DNA of 64,000 nt from Pelagibius sp964472095 (GCA_964472095.1 CAYYIV010000009.1:1-64000); one strand, 5' to 3'; positions 42,138-51,878 are shown, numbered from the stretch's first letter. Made by a program: numbers and translations. The notes: generated by a model not told the origin, from the letters alone.

Positions 42138-42821
42138 ATGAGGTTGCGCAACTGCTGCTTCGCCCCGCCGGGGGAACCCCTGGGCGGGCCCCGCGACGGC
42201 CGTCTACACGCGCCGGCGACGGCGCGCAACCGATCGGCCATCGCCGGCGTGCTGGCCGACTGGCTGCCCTCCCGCGGAAGGGTGCTGGAGCTGGCCAGCG
42301 GCACCGGCGAGCATGCCCTGCACTTCGCCGCCGCCTTCCCTCAGCTGGCCTGGCAGCCGAGTGACCCCGACCCGCAGCACCGCCGCAGCATCGAGGCCTA
42401 TCGCCGCGCCGACGGCGGCCCCAACCTGCTGGCGCCTCTCGACATCGATACCGCCGCGGCGGACTGGCCGCTGGCGCCCCCGACCGACACCGCCTTTGAC
42501 GCCATGGTCTGCTGCAACATGATCCACATCGCCCCCTGGGCGGCGGCGCAGGGCCTTTTCGACGGGGCCGCGCGCTATCTGCGGGTCGGCGGCGGCCTCT
42601 ACGTTTACGGGCCGTTCAAGCGCAACGGCGTCCACACCGCGCCCTCCAACGCGGCTTTCGATGCCAGCCTGCGCGCCCAGCATCCGGCCTGGGGCGTCCG
42701 CGACCTGGAGGCCGTGGCGGCGCTGGCGGCGGCGGCCGGACTTGCCGCGCCGCGCGTCGCGGCTATGCCTGCCAACAACCTCTCCCTCTGGTTCGAAAAG
42801 CGCGGCGGCCCGCTTCCGTGA
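42138..42821 (+). CDS. DUF938 SAM-dependent methyltransferase-like protein
   Basis: A 227-residue class I methyltransferase fold. SAM motif I is VLELASGTGEHALHFA, followed by WQPSDPDPQHRRSI, and motif post I YVYGPFKRNGVHTAPSN, all typical of DUF938. No substrate known. Its stop overlaps the start of the FAD oxidoreductase by 4 bp (GTGA), so the two are translationally coupled. Confidence 0.88.
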   Translation: MRLRNCCFAPPGEPLGGPRDGRLHAPATARNRSAIAGVLADWLPSRGRVLELASGTGEHALHFAAAFPQLAWQPSDPDPQHRRSIEAYRRADGGPNLLAPLDIDTAAADWPLAPPTDTAFDAMVCCNMIHIAPWAAAQGLFDGAARYLRVGGGLYVYGPFKRNGVHTAPSNAAFDASLRAQHPAWGVRDLEAVAALAAAAGLAAPRVAAMPANNLSLWFEKRGGPLP

Positions 42822-44113
42822 CCGCTCTGCAAGCCAGCGATCCCTACCCCCGCTCCTACTACCTGGCGACGGCAAAAGGTCTGCTCTCGACGACGGCGCT
42901 GCAGGGCGACCGGCGCTGCGACGTCTGCGTGGTCGGCGGCGGCTACACCGGCGTCGCCACGGCCCTGCACCTGGCGGAGCGCGGCTACAAGGTTGTTCTG
43001 CTGGAGGCGCATCGCATCGGCTGGGGCGCCTCGGGGCGCAACGGCGGCCAGCTCTCCGGCGGCCAGCGCCTCGACCCGGAGGCGATGACGCAGCTACTCG
43101 GTGCCGAGCAGGCACGCCGCCTGTGGGATCTCGGCGAGGAAGCGAAGCGCCTGGTGAAGCAGCGCATCATCGACCACGCCATCGACTGCGACCTCAGAGC
43201 AGGCATCATTCACGCAGGGATCAAGCCCGGCCACGCCGCAGCGCTGCAGGATCATGCCCGCTTCCTGAAGGAAGACTACGGCTATCAGCACATCCGACCG
43301 CTGAGCCGCGAGGCGCTGCGCGCGCTGGTCGCCAGCGATCGCTATCACGGCGGTTTCTTCGACGCCGATGGCGGCCACCTGCATCCGCTAAACTACGTGC
43401 TCGGTCTCGCCAGAGCAGCGCGCGAGGCGGGTGCGGCGCTTCATGAGATGACGCCGGCCATGGCGCTCACTCGCCGCGACGGCAAGCCGGTCGTCACCAC
43501 GCCCGCGGGAAGTGTCCGCGCCGACCACCTCGTGCTGGCCTGCAACGCGCACCTCGGCTCGCTGGAGCCGCGCATCGCCTCCACCATCATGCCGATCAAC
43601 AACTTCATCGTTGCCACCGAACCGCTGGGCGCGGAGCGCGCGCGCAGCCTCATCGCCAACGCCGCGGCGGTGGCCGACAGCAAGTTCGTCATCGACTACT
43701 ACCGGCTCTCTGCCGACGGGCGCCTGCTGTTCGGCGGCGGAGAGAGCTACCGCCTGCGCTATCCCCGCGACATCGCGGGCATCGTGCGCCGCTGCATGCT
43801 GCGCGTTTTCCCGCAACTTGCCGAGGTCGCCATCGACTATGCCTGGGGCGGCAAGGTGGCGATCACCATGAACCGCCTGCCGGCCTTCGGGTGCCTCGAC
43901 GGCGATGTCTTCTACGCCCAGGGCTTCTCGGGCCAGGGCGTGGCGCTGACCACCCTGGCCGGCAAGGTGATTGCCGAGGCGGTGGCCGGCCAGGCCGAGC
44001 GCTTCGACATCCTGGCGCAGGTGCCGACGCCGCACTTTCCCGGCGGCACGCTGATGCGCTGGCCGAGCCTGGTGGCAGGCATGCTGTACTACGCCCTGCG
44101 CGACAAGCTCTAG
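42818..44113 (+). CDS. FAD-dependent oxidoreductase, gamma-glutamylputrescine oxidase-like (PuuB)
   Basis: A 431-residue DAO-family flavoenzyme. The FAD Rossmann motif is CVVGGGYTGVATALHLAERG, followed by WGASGRNGGQLSGGQR typical of PuuB-like enzymes; the C-terminus has WGGKVAITMNRLPAFG and GFSGQGVALTTLAGKVIAEA. PuuB oxidises gamma-glutamylputrescine in polyamine degradation; no other puu genes are in the window, so the amine substrate is uncertain. GTG start at 42818 overlaps DUF938; its stop interleaves with the convergent tauE stop in CTAG. Confidence 0.88.
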   Translation: MTALQASDPYPRSYYLATAKGLLSTTALQGDRRCDVCVVGGGYTGVATALHLAERGYKVVLLEAHRIGWGASGRNGGQLSGGQRLDPEAMTQLLGAEQARRLWDLGEEAKRLVKQRIIDHAIDCDLRAGIIHAGIKPGHAAALQDHARFLKEDYGYQHIRPLSREALRALVASDRYHGGFFDADGGHLHPLNYVLGLARAAREAGAALHEMTPAMALTRRDGKPVVTTPAGSVRADHLVLACNAHLGSLEPRIASTIMPINNFIVATEPLGAERARSLIANAAAVADSKFVIDYYRLSADGRLLFGGGESYRLRYPRDIAGIVRRCMLRVFPQLAEVAIDYAWGGKVAITMNRLPAFGCLDGDVFYAQGFSGQGVALTTLAGKVIAEAVAGQAERFDILAQVPTPHFPGGTLMRWPSLVAGMLYYALRDKL

Positions 44114-44865
44114 AAGCCGAGCATCCCGGAAGAGCCGGCGACGATGTAGGCGCCGAGCAGCAGTAGCGCGACGAAGAAGACCTGGCGGAAGCGTGCTTCC
44201 GGCAGGCCCTTGCGCAGGCGTTGGCCGAGCAGCATGCCGAGCAGCGCCGGCACCAGTGCGGCGGCGGAGAGGCCGCCGAGTTCGACGCTCAGAAAGTCGT
44301 TGCCGCCGAGGGCGATGCCGAGCGCCAGAGTGGAAGCGAAGAACAGCATCCCCATGGCCTGGATCAGCTGGTCGCGCGGCAGGCCGATGGCCTGCAGGAA
44401 GAGCACGCCGGGCACCACGAAGGAGCCGGTCATGCCGGTCAGCACGCCGTTCACCGTGCCGATCAGCGGGCCGGCCCAGACTGCCTGTCGCGCGGTCAGG
44501 GACAGCCGCAGCCCGGCAAGGCTGATCACCGAATAGATCACCAGCAGCAGGCCGAGCAGGGCGGAGAGCAGATGGACGTCGATCCGCGTGAGGGCGAGGG
44601 CACCGAGCCACACGGTCACCGCGGCCATCAGCAGGAAGGGCCAGATGCGGTGCAGGACGGCGAGCGCCCCGCCGCCGGCGAGCGCCTGCCAAATGTTGGC
44701 GACGAAGGCGGGCACCAGCATGAGGGCCATGGCCTGCGGCAGGCCGAAGACAACGGTCAGGAGGGCGAGGCTCACCGTCGGCAGGCCGAAGCCGACGACA
44801 CCCTTCACCAGGCCGGCGAGCAGGAAGGTACCGGCGATGACCAGCAGGGTGACGCTGTCGAGCAT
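44110..44865 (-). CDS. TauE/SafE family sulphite exporter-like permease
   Basis: A 251-residue membrane protein with about eight hydrophobic helices and the TauE/SafE glycine-rich motifs (FLLAGLVKGVVGFGLPTVSLALL near the start, GTVNGVLTGMTGSFVVPGVLFLQAIGL in the second half). Such proteins transport sulphite, sulphoacetate or other organic anions. The ATG at 44865 is used; the frame continues upstream as poor-quality sequence. Substrate unknown. Confidence 0.92.
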   Translation of the reverse strand: MLDSVTLLVIAGTFLLAGLVKGVVGFGLPTVSLALLTVVFGLPQAMALMLVPAFVANIWQALAGGGALAVLHRIWPFLLMAAVTVWLGALALTRIDVHLLSALLGLLLVIYSVISLAGLRLSLTARQAVWAGPLIGTVNGVLTGMTGSFVVPGVLFLQAIGLPRDQLIQAMGMLFFASTLALGIALGGNDFLSVELGGLSAAALVPALLGMLLGQRLRKGLPEARFRQVFFVALLLLGAYIVAGSSGMLGF

Positions 44866-44926
44866 GGCGCCATCATACGGCCGCTCGGAATCCTTGGGTA
44901 GCGGCTCCGGCGCGCAGCGCGGCGGG

Positions 44927-45343
44927 TCACTCCGCTTCGCGCAGGCGGTCGAGGGCGCGGCGCTCGCGCTTGGTCGGACGGCCGGCGCCGGGCTCGCGGC
45001 GTGCGGTGGCCAGGGCATCGGGCGTGTCGGCGGGCAGGCGGCCTTCCGGCGTCTGCGGCTTGAGATCCTCGTAGAGCGCCTGCGCCTCGCTGGCCGGGCC
45101 GCGGCGGAGACCCAGCGCCAGCACCTTCACGACGCGGATGTGGCGCGCCTGCGGAAAGGTCAGCACGTCGCCGGGCTTCACCTTGTGATGCGGCTTGATG
45201 ACCCCGAGGCCGGAGAGGCGCAGCTTGCCGGCCTGGCAGAGCTGGGTGGCGAGGCTGCGGCTCTTGAAGAAACGCGCGTGCCATAGCCACTTGTCGGCGC
45301 GCAGGCCGCCTGGGGTTTCGGGAGGGCCGCCGGCTTCCTTCAT
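44927..45343 (-). CDS. hslR: S4 domain RNA-binding protein, Hsp15-like
   Basis: A 138-residue protein with an N-terminal S4 domain: LRADKWLWHARFFKSRSLATQLCQAGKLRLSG...VKPGDVLTF. The C-terminal charged tail (GRPTKRERRALDRLR) is typical. E. coli Hsp15 binds free 50S subunits carrying nascent chains and is heat-inducible. Its start overlaps the stop of the SUV3-like helicase by 4 bp, so the pair is co-translated. Confidence 0.92.
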   Translation of the reverse strand: MKEAGGPPETPGGLRADKWLWHARFFKSRSLATQLCQAGKLRLSGLGVIKPHHKVKPGDVLTFPQARHIRVVKVLALGLRRGPASEAQALYEDLKPQTPEGRLPADTPDALATARREPGAGRPTKRERRALDRLREAE

Positions 45344-48066
45344 TCGCCGCCGAGCGCGAGTTGGCGCAGGATCGCGAAGGGCGAGTCCGCCATGCGCTTT
45401 TCCTCGCGCAGGCGGGCCGCCTCCTGGCGTGCCTCGCGCGCGGCCTGCGCCGGATCGGGAGCCTCGGGCTTGCCGCGCGGCTTCCTTCTGCGCGCCTGCC
45501 GGGCGGGGGCCGTCACGGTATCATCCGGGGCTTTCGGCGCCGCCGCCTTGTGGACCTGGGACTTGCGGCGCGGGCCCTTGCGCAGGAAGCGCGCCTGCCC
45601 GTCGACGCTGCCGTCGCGGCGGTAGCCGAGGACGAAGAGCACGGCCTCGAGGTCGCCCGCGCCGCAATCGGCCAGCGCGCAGAGCGCCGGCGTGGCGGTA
45701 AAAGCACTGGCCTGCTGCGGTTTCGTCGCGGCTTCTGGGTGCACCTTGTCGGGCGTATTGGCGGTGTCGGCAGCCGACTTGGCCGCGGCCAGCTTGTAGA
45801 CCTCGCGCGACAGGCGCTCCATCACGTCGGCGCGCAGGGCGAAGGCGGTGCGGTCCTGGCGGGTGATGCGGCGATAGCCGATGGCGTGGCAAAAGTCGTC
45901 CACTGCGGCTGGGTCGACCTGGCCGGTAAGGTCGAAGCTCTTGGCGCCGGCTTGCGGCAATGCCGGCAGCGGGCAGCCGCGGCGCACCGCCCAGAGCCTT
46001 GCGCGCAGGCCCAGCATGCGCGGGTGCTGCAGCTTCGGCATGAAGAGGCTGACGGCGCCGAGACGCACGCCGAGTTCGGCCAGGGTCTTGCGGTCGGCCT
46101 TGGTGAGCGCCTTCAGCTGCCCCGACAGGGGCTGCCGCGGCAGGGTGCCAAGGGCCTCGACCAGCTGGAACAGCAGCCCGCGGCCCGGCGGCGAGAGCTC
46201 GGCATCCTGCGCTTTGATGAGCGGCTTCAGTTGGGCGCGGATATGGCGGGTCAGCCAGACGGCGGCGCGCTTGCGCAGGCGCTCGCGCGCGGGACCGTCT
46301 AGAAAATCGCTGTGCAGTACCTCGATGCGCGGGGTCAGCACGGTGTCGCCGGCGGCCAGCCGCGCAAAGGGCGTGCCGCGCCAGGCGATACGGTCTTCGA
46401 CCAGGGTGAAGGCGCCATCATTGTCCTGCTCCAGGCGTTTCACGCGGCGCGGCATCTCGCCGGTCAGCGCGCGCCGCGCGGCAGTCAGCAGCTGGCGTGC
46501 GTCCTCGCCGCTGACCGCCTCGTCGGGGCGGAACTCGAAGCCCTCGAGGCGGCCGACGAACTCGCCTTCGACCAGCACCTCGCCGTTCTTGCGAACCGCG
46601 CCAAGCAGCGCGCCCTCACCGCGCAGGCGCCGCACCAGCACCGCCGAGCGGCGGTCGACGAAGCGCTGGGTCAGGCGCTCGTGCAGGGCGTCGGAGAGCG
46701 CGTCCTCGATGGCGCGCGCGCGGCCCTGCCAGTGGGCGTTGTCCGCCAGCCAGTCGCCGCGGTGGGTGATGTAGGTCCAGGTGCGGATGTGCGCGATGCG
46801 TTGGATCAGGTGGTCGATGTCGCCGTCGATGCGGTCGAGGCGTTCGAGCTGGCCGCCGACCCAGTCCTCCGGAAGCCGCAGGTGGTTGTGCATCAGGCGC
46901 AGGTAGAGCTGCGACAGCAGCTGGGCGTGATGGTCGGAGAGGATCTTGCGGAAGTCCGGGACCTGGCAGACCTCCCACAGCAGCGCCACCGAATCGGCCG
47001 AGGTGGCGAGCTGGGCGATCTCCGGGTCGCGCGCCAGGGTGGCCAGCGCCAGCTGGTCTTCGGCGTTGCGCACCAGCAGCAGTTCCGGCCGCGACGGACG
47101 GGCGTCCAGGCTCTTCAGCAGCAGCGCCGGGTCGCGGAAATCCAGGTCGACGTTGCGCCAGTGCACGAAGGCGACGGGATCGAAGCGATGGTCCTCCACC
47201 GCGTCGACCAGCTCCTCGCTGAGGCCGCTGACCTCGCCGGTGGTGCCGAAGGTGCCATCGCTCATGTGGCGCCCAGCGCGCCCGGCGATCTGGCCGATCT
47301 CCTGGGCCGACAGCTGGCGCCGGCCGCGGCCGTCGAACTTGTGCAGCTTGGCAAAGGCGACGTGGTCGAGGTCGAGGTTGAGGCCCATGCCGATGGCATC
47401 GGTGGCGACCAGGTAGTCGACCTCGCCAGCCTCGAAGAGGGCGACCTGGGCATTGCGGGTGCGCGGACTGAGGGCGCCCAGCACCACGGCGGTGCCGCCG
47501 CGCTGGCGGCGAATCAGCTCGGCAGTGGCGTAGACCTCGGCGGCGGAGAAGGCGACCACGGCGGAGCGCGGCGGCAGGCGGGTCAGCTTCTGCGGGCCGG
47601 TGTAGGTGAGGGTGGAGAAGCGCGGCCGGCTGACGAACTCGGCCTCCGGCACCAGCTTTTGCAGCACCGGGCGGATGGTCTCAGCGCCTAGGAACATGGT
47701 CTCGGCGAGGCCGCGGGCGTGCAGCAGGCGGTCGGTGAAGACGTGACCGCGCTCCGGGTCGGCGCAGAGTTGTATCTCGTCGACCGCGAGGAAGGAGACC
47801 GGCCGGTCGACCGGCATGGACTCCACCGTGCAGCAGAAGTAGCGCGCGCCCGGCGGCAGAATTTTTTCCTCACCGGTCACCAGGGCGACTTGGCCGGCGC
47901 CTTTGATCCTGACGATGCGATCGTAGTTCTCGCGCGCCAGCAGGCGCAGCGGAAAGCCGATCATGCCGCTCGAATGACCGAGCATGCGGTCAATGGCCAG
48001 GTAGGTCTTGCCGGTATTTGTCGGGCCAAGGACGGCCGTCACCCGGCTTTGCGCGAAGAGCGACAT
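45340..48066 (-). CDS. SUV3-like DExH/DEIQ helicase
   Basis: A 908-residue SF2 helicase of the SUV3 type, mostly known as mitochondrial RNA helicase in eukaryotes and conserved in alphaproteobacteria. Walker A GPTNTGKT is at 14-21, motif II is D96-E-I-Q99 (not DEAD/DEAH), then CCTVESMPVDRPVSFLAVDEIQLC context, motif IV-like VVLGALSPRTRNAQVALFEAG, motif V VATDAIGMGLNLDL and motif VI QIAGRAGRHMSDG. The C-terminal 300 residues are basic and alanine-rich. It probably unwinds RNA for decay; 4-bp overlap with hslR. Confidence 0.93.
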   Translation of the reverse strand: MSLFAQSRVTAVLGPTNTGKTYLAIDRMLGHSSGMIGFPLRLLARENYDRIVRIKGAGQVALVTGEEKILPPGARYFCCTVESMPVDRPVSFLAVDEIQLCADPERGHVFTDRLLHARGLAETMFLGAETIRPVLQKLVPEAEFVSRPRFSTLTYTGPQKLTRLPPRSAVVAFSAAEVYATAELIRRQRGGTAVVLGALSPRTRNAQVALFEAGEVDYLVATDAIGMGLNLDLDHVAFAKLHKFDGRGRRQLSAQEIGQIAGRAGRHMSDGTFGTTGEVSGLSEELVDAVEDHRFDPVAFVHWRNVDLDFRDPALLLKSLDARPSRPELLLVRNAEDQLALATLARDPEIAQLATSADSVALLWEVCQVPDFRKILSDHHAQLLSQLYLRLMHNHLRLPEDWVGGQLERLDRIDGDIDHLIQRIAHIRTWTYITHRGDWLADNAHWQGRARAIEDALSDALHERLTQRFVDRRSAVLVRRLRGEGALLGAVRKNGEVLVEGEFVGRLEGFEFRPDEAVSGEDARQLLTAARRALTGEMPRRVKRLEQDNDGAFTLVEDRIAWRGTPFARLAAGDTVLTPRIEVLHSDFLDGPARERLRKRAAVWLTRHIRAQLKPLIKAQDAELSPPGRGLLFQLVEALGTLPRQPLSGQLKALTKADRKTLAELGVRLGAVSLFMPKLQHPRMLGLRARLWAVRRGCPLPALPQAGAKSFDLTGQVDPAAVDDFCHAIGYRRITRQDRTAFALRADVMERLSREVYKLAAAKSAADTANTPDKVHPEAATKPQQASAFTATPALCALADCGAGDLEAVLFVLGYRRDGSVDGQARFLRKGPRRKSQVHKAAAPKAPDDTVTAPARQARRRKPRGKPEAPDPAQAAREARQEAARLREEKRMADSPFAILRQLALGGE

Positions 48067-48153
48067 GTCCCTTAGAGAATCGGGACTTTACCGCCCCATT
48101 GCAAGGCCTCCCTTGCGGCCCGGCGAGACGATTTCGTGACGCTTTTTTGGAGC

Positions 48154-48879
48154 TTAGTCCGCGTCGTCCGGCGGGGTGATCAGCGGCACGAAGGCGACCG
48201 GCAGGATGACCTGCTCCTTCAGGCCGCCGTCGGCGCCCTTGTCGATGCGCAGCAGGCGCTGGCTGGCGCTGTGGCGCAGCACCCCGTCGGGCGGACCTAG
48301 GGGAATGATCAGGCGGCCGCCGCGCTTCAGCTGGTCGATCAGCGCGGGTGGGATCGCCGTCGCCGCGGCGGTCACCAGGATGGCATCGAAGGGCGCCGCC
48401 TCCGGCCAGCCGGCGGCGCCGTCGCCGCGGCGGCAGTGCACGCGGTCGTAGCCGAGGGTCTTCAGGCGGGCTGCGGCTTCCTCGGCCAGCTCGGGCAGTG
48501 CCTCGATGGACCACACCTCGGCGCCCATCTCCGCCAGCACGGCGGCCTGGTAGCCGGAGCCGGTGCCGACCTCCAGCACGCGGCTGCCCCGGCCGACCGC
48601 CGCCTGGTCGGTCATCACGGCGACGATGAAGGGCTGCGAGATGGTCTGGCCGAGGCCGATGGGCAACGGCTCATTGCGATAGGCGAAGGCCTCCTCCATG
48701 CGCGGCACGAAGGCGTGCCGCGGCACCCGGTCGAGCGCTGCCATCACCTTGGGGTCGAGCCGGTCCTTGCCCAGCCAGTGGGCGGTCTCGGCGACCTCTC
48801 CCTCAATGTGGCGCAGCAGCTCGCGGCGTTCGGCCGCGCGCGGGTCGCCCGGGACTTGGTTGCGATCATTGCGTGCCAC
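48154..48879 (-). CDS. pcm: Protein-L-isoaspartate O-methyltransferase
   Basis: A 241-residue PCMT that methylates isoaspartyl residues to start their repair. Family blocks: LGQTISQPFIVAVMTD, SAM motif I VLEVGTGSGYQAAVLAEMG, RRGDGAAGWPEAAPFDAILVTAAA, and RLIIPLGPPDG. The GTG at 48879 is chosen: GGGGGG-rich ribosome site upstream and a family-like N-terminus; an ATG at 48966 would add 29 residues without support. It is divergent from htpG over 178 bp. Confidence 0.92.
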   Translation of the reverse strand: MARNDRNQVPGDPRAAERRELLRHIEGEVAETAHWLGKDRLDPKVMAALDRVPRHAFVPRMEEAFAYRNEPLPIGLGQTISQPFIVAVMTDQAAVGRGSRVLEVGTGSGYQAAVLAEMGAEVWSIEALPELAEEAAARLKTLGYDRVHCRRGDGAAGWPEAAPFDAILVTAAATAIPPALIDQLKRGGRLIIPLGPPDGVLRHSASQRLLRIDKGADGGLKEQVILPVAFVPLITPPDDAD

Positions 48880-49057
48880 GGCGGCCCCCCCTTTATGCGG
48901 CCACGCCGGCGGCAGATCGCCGGCCGAGAAGGCTTGCAGTGAACATGGAATGCGCACATATGTCACGCGGCGGCGCTAGGGGGCGGTTTCTCCCGGACCC
49001 CGCGTCACCCACGCGCCGATGACCCGATATCGACCGCAAGAGGCGGATGGAGAGACC

Positions 49058-50965
49058 ATGTCGGAAGAACAGATGAATTTCCAGGCCGAGGTCAGCCGGC
49101 TGCTGGATATCGTTGCCCACTCGCTCTATTCGGAAAAAGAGATCTTCCTGCGCGAGCTGATCTCCAACGCCGCCGATGCCTGCGACCGCCTGCGCCACGC
49201 CGCCCTCACCCAATCCGATCTGCTCGGCGACGACAGTGCCTTCCGCATCCGCTTGAAGACCGATCCGGCCGCCAAGACTCTCACCGTGACCGACAACGGC
49301 ATCGGCATGAACCGCGAAGAGTTGATCGAGAACCTCGGGACCATCGCGCGCTCAGGCACCGCCGCCTTCGTGCAGCAGCTGGAGAACAAGCAGGAAGGTG
49401 CCAACCTCATCGGTCAGTTCGGCGTCGGTTTCTATTCCGCCTTCATGGTCGCCAAGCGGGTCGAGGTCAGTACCCGGCGCGCCGGCGAGGCGGAGGGCTG
49501 GCTCTGGGCCTCCGATGGTCGAGGCGCCTTCACCATCGCCGAGAATGCAGAGGCGCCACCGCGCGGCACGCGCATCGTGCTGCACCTGCGCGATGGCGAG
49601 GAGGAATACCTCGATCCCCTGCGCATCCGCCAGATCGTCACCACCTACTCCGACCACATCGCCGTGCCGGTGGTGCTGGAATCTAAGAAGGAAGATGAAC
49701 CGGACGATACCCTGAACGCAGCCTCGGCGCTGTGGACCCGACCCAAGAGCGAGATCACCGAGGAGCAATACAGGGAGTTCTATCACCACGTCGGCCACGC
49801 CTTCGACGATCCCTGGCTGCGCCTGCACTACAAGGCCGAGGGGGTGATGGAGTACACCTGCCTCCTCTTCGTGCCCTCGCAGAAGCCCTTCGACCTCTTC
49901 CATCCCGACCGCAAGCCGGGCGTAAGGCTCTATGTAAAGCGCGTCTTCATCACCGAGGACTGTGACGAGCTGCTGCCGCCCTATCTGCGCTTCCTGCGCG
50001 GCATCGTCGATACCGAAGACCTGCCGCTGAACGTCAGCCGCGAGCTGCTGCAGAACAATCCGCGCCTCGCCAAGATTCGCACGGCCATCTGCAAGAAAGT
50101 ACTCGGCGAGCTGAAGCAGAAGGCGACGGCGGCGCCGGAGGACTACGCGAAGTTCTGGGAAACCTTCGGCCCGGTGCTGAAGGAAGGCCTCTACGAGGAC
50201 GGCCAGCAGCGCGAGACCCTGCTGGAGCTGGCACGCTTCTGCTCGACCACCCGCGAGGGCCTGGTCAGCCTCGCGGACTACGTGGCATCGATGCAGCCGG
50301 GCCAGGCGGCGATCTACACCATCAGCGGCGACGATCCGCGCGCTCTGGCCAGGAGCCCGCAGCTGGAAGGCTTCGCCGCCAAGGGCGTCGAGGTGCTGCT
50401 GCTGAGCGATCCGGTCGACGACTTCTGGCTCTCCGCCGTAACCGACTACCAGGGCAAGCCCTTCAAGTCGGTCACCCGCGGCGGCGTCGATCTCGACGCG
50501 ATCGGCGGCAAGGACGCGAAGGCCGAAGCCGAGGCGGAAAAGAAGGAGGCGGAGGAGGCGCCCGGGCTCGATGCCCTCATCGCCTTCGTGAAGCTGACTT
50601 TGAAGGATCAGGTGAAGGACGTGCGCGTCTCGGCGCGCCTGACCGCCAGTCCCGTCTGCCTGGTGGCCGACGAGGGCGACCTCGACATGCACCTGGAGCG
50701 TCTCTTGAAGCAGCAGCGCCAGCTCGATCGCACCAGCCAGCGCATCCTGGAGGTCAATCCCGATCACGCCCTGGTGAGGGCCCTGGCCGCTCGCGTGGGT
50801 CAAGAGGGAGCCGGCAAGGACGGCGCCAGCGGCCTGGTGGAGGATGCCGCATGGCTGCTGCTCGATCAGGCACGCATCATCGAGGGCGAGCCGCTGCCCG
50901 ACGCCACGGCCTTCTCGCGGCGACTCTCGGCCTTGGTGGAAAGAGGCCTGCTGGCGGGCTGCTAG
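49058..50965 (+). CDS. htpG: Molecular chaperone HtpG (Hsp90)
   Basis: A 635-residue bacterial Hsp90. It has the GHKL ATP-site motifs (SEKEIFLRELISNAADACDR, DNGIGMNREELIENLGTIARSGT, GQFGVGFYSAFMVA), the middle-domain VKRVFITEDCDELLPPYLRFLRGIVDTEDLPLNVSRE region and a short C-terminal dimerisation domain. The ATG at 49058 follows GGATGGAGAGACC; an in-frame ATG at 49019 is less likely. Heat-shock regulation is expected; a CTTG-containing upstream element at about 48933-48963 is a weak RpoH-promoter candidate. Confidence 0.96.
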   Translation: MSEEQMNFQAEVSRLLDIVAHSLYSEKEIFLRELISNAADACDRLRHAALTQSDLLGDDSAFRIRLKTDPAAKTLTVTDNGIGMNREELIENLGTIARSGTAAFVQQLENKQEGANLIGQFGVGFYSAFMVAKRVEVSTRRAGEAEGWLWASDGRGAFTIAENAEAPPRGTRIVLHLRDGEEEYLDPLRIRQIVTTYSDHIAVPVVLESKKEDEPDDTLNAASALWTRPKSEITEEQYREFYHHVGHAFDDPWLRLHYKAEGVMEYTCLLFVPSQKPFDLFHPDRKPGVRLYVKRVFITEDCDELLPPYLRFLRGIVDTEDLPLNVSRELLQNNPRLAKIRTAICKKVLGELKQKATAAPEDYAKFWETFGPVLKEGLYEDGQQRETLLELARFCSTTREGLVSLADYVASMQPGQAAIYTISGDDPRALARSPQLEGFAAKGVEVLLLSDPVDDFWLSAVTDYQGKPFKSVTRGGVDLDAIGGKDAKAEAEAEKKEAEEAPGLDALIAFVKLTLKDQVKDVRVSARLTASPVCLVADEGDLDMHLERLLKQQRQLDRTSQRILEVNPDHALVRALAARVGQEGAGKDGASGLVEDAAWLLLDQARIIEGEPLPDATAFSRRLSALVERGLLAGC

Positions 50966-50975
50966 TCCGCTTCAG

Positions 50976-51788
50976 CTATCCCGAGGGACCGTCGAGATCG
51001 AAGAGCGCGGCGCCGAGCACCGGGCCGCCGCGGCCCTGTTGCACGATGACGGCACAGCCGCCGCGCCCCTTGGCGCGTGCTGACTGGAAGTCGAGCGGGA
51101 AGGTCTTGGCCTTGCCGCTCCACGTGCCCAGCGCGTGCAACTCCCGCACCACGTTGGTGTTGTGCAGGTCGCGGCCGCGGTTCTCGCCGCGCGCCACCGG
51201 GGTATCGTGCCCGTCGTCGAAGGTGATCAGCCAGACCGTGGCCTCGCCCGAGGGCGGCTGGCCCGCCGACAGCAGCGCCCGGCCGCCTTCGGCGGCGTCG
51301 AGGGTCACCACCACCACCGGAGCCGTCTCGGTGGCCTGCTGGATCGCGCGGGTCACCTCGCGGCGGTTGCTGCCGACCGCGTCGTGGCGGCCGTCGACCA
51401 CGATCTGCGGCGTGTAGACATAGCGCAGGCCGAGCTTGGCGGCGTAGTCGCGCTGGCGCTCGGTATGCTGTGCGGACGCGAAGGGGTCCTTCCAGCCGAT
51501 GTAGTCCCAGTAGTCGACGTGGAACGACAACGCCAGCACGCCGGACTGCTTGGCCAGTTCGTCGAGCAGCGCGTCGGCAGGCGGGCATGAGCTGCAACCC
51601 TGCGAGGTGAACAGCTCGACCACCACCAGGCGGTTGCTGCCGGGCTCGACGGCCAGTTGCAGCGGTGCGCTGCTTTCGCCCTTTGCCGAGGCCCGGCTTT
51701 CGGGCATCGACCCGGCGGCCCAGAAGGCCAGCCCCGCGACCAGGGCCGTGGCGCCCAAGGCGCTGAGGATGGAAGTCTTGGGGTTCAT
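50976..51788 (-). CDS. DUF1223 family protein (thioredoxin-like fold, CxxC motif)
   Basis: A 270-residue exported or membrane-anchored protein. An N-terminal hydrophobic segment (ILSALGATALVAGLAFWAAG) precedes the DUF1223 domain with VVVELFTSQGCSSCPPADALL (a CxxC in thioredoxin-like context), LSFHVDYWDYIGWKDPFAS and YTPQIVVDGRHDAVGSNR. The family role is unproven; a disulphide-linked secretion or redox role is possible. The ATG at 51788 (MNPKTSI) is used. It is convergent with htpG. Confidence 0.9.
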   Translation of the reverse strand: MNPKTSILSALGATALVAGLAFWAAGSMPESRASAKGESSAPLQLAVEPGSNRLVVVELFTSQGCSSCPPADALLDELAKQSGVLALSFHVDYWDYIGWKDPFASAQHTERQRDYAAKLGLRYVYTPQIVVDGRHDAVGSNRREVTRAIQQATETAPVVVVTLDAAEGGRALLSAGQPPSGEATVWLITFDDGHDTPVARGENRGRDLHNTNVVRELHALGTWSGKAKTFPLDFQSARAKGRGGCAVIVQQGRGGPVLGAALFDLDGPSG

Positions 51789-51878
51789 ACCGGGCAAAAC
51801 TACGGACATCCCGCCTCACGCGCCAGTCACGTTCGGGTGACGCTTTGGTAACGGCCGAGTGATCGCTCGCAAGGTGAA

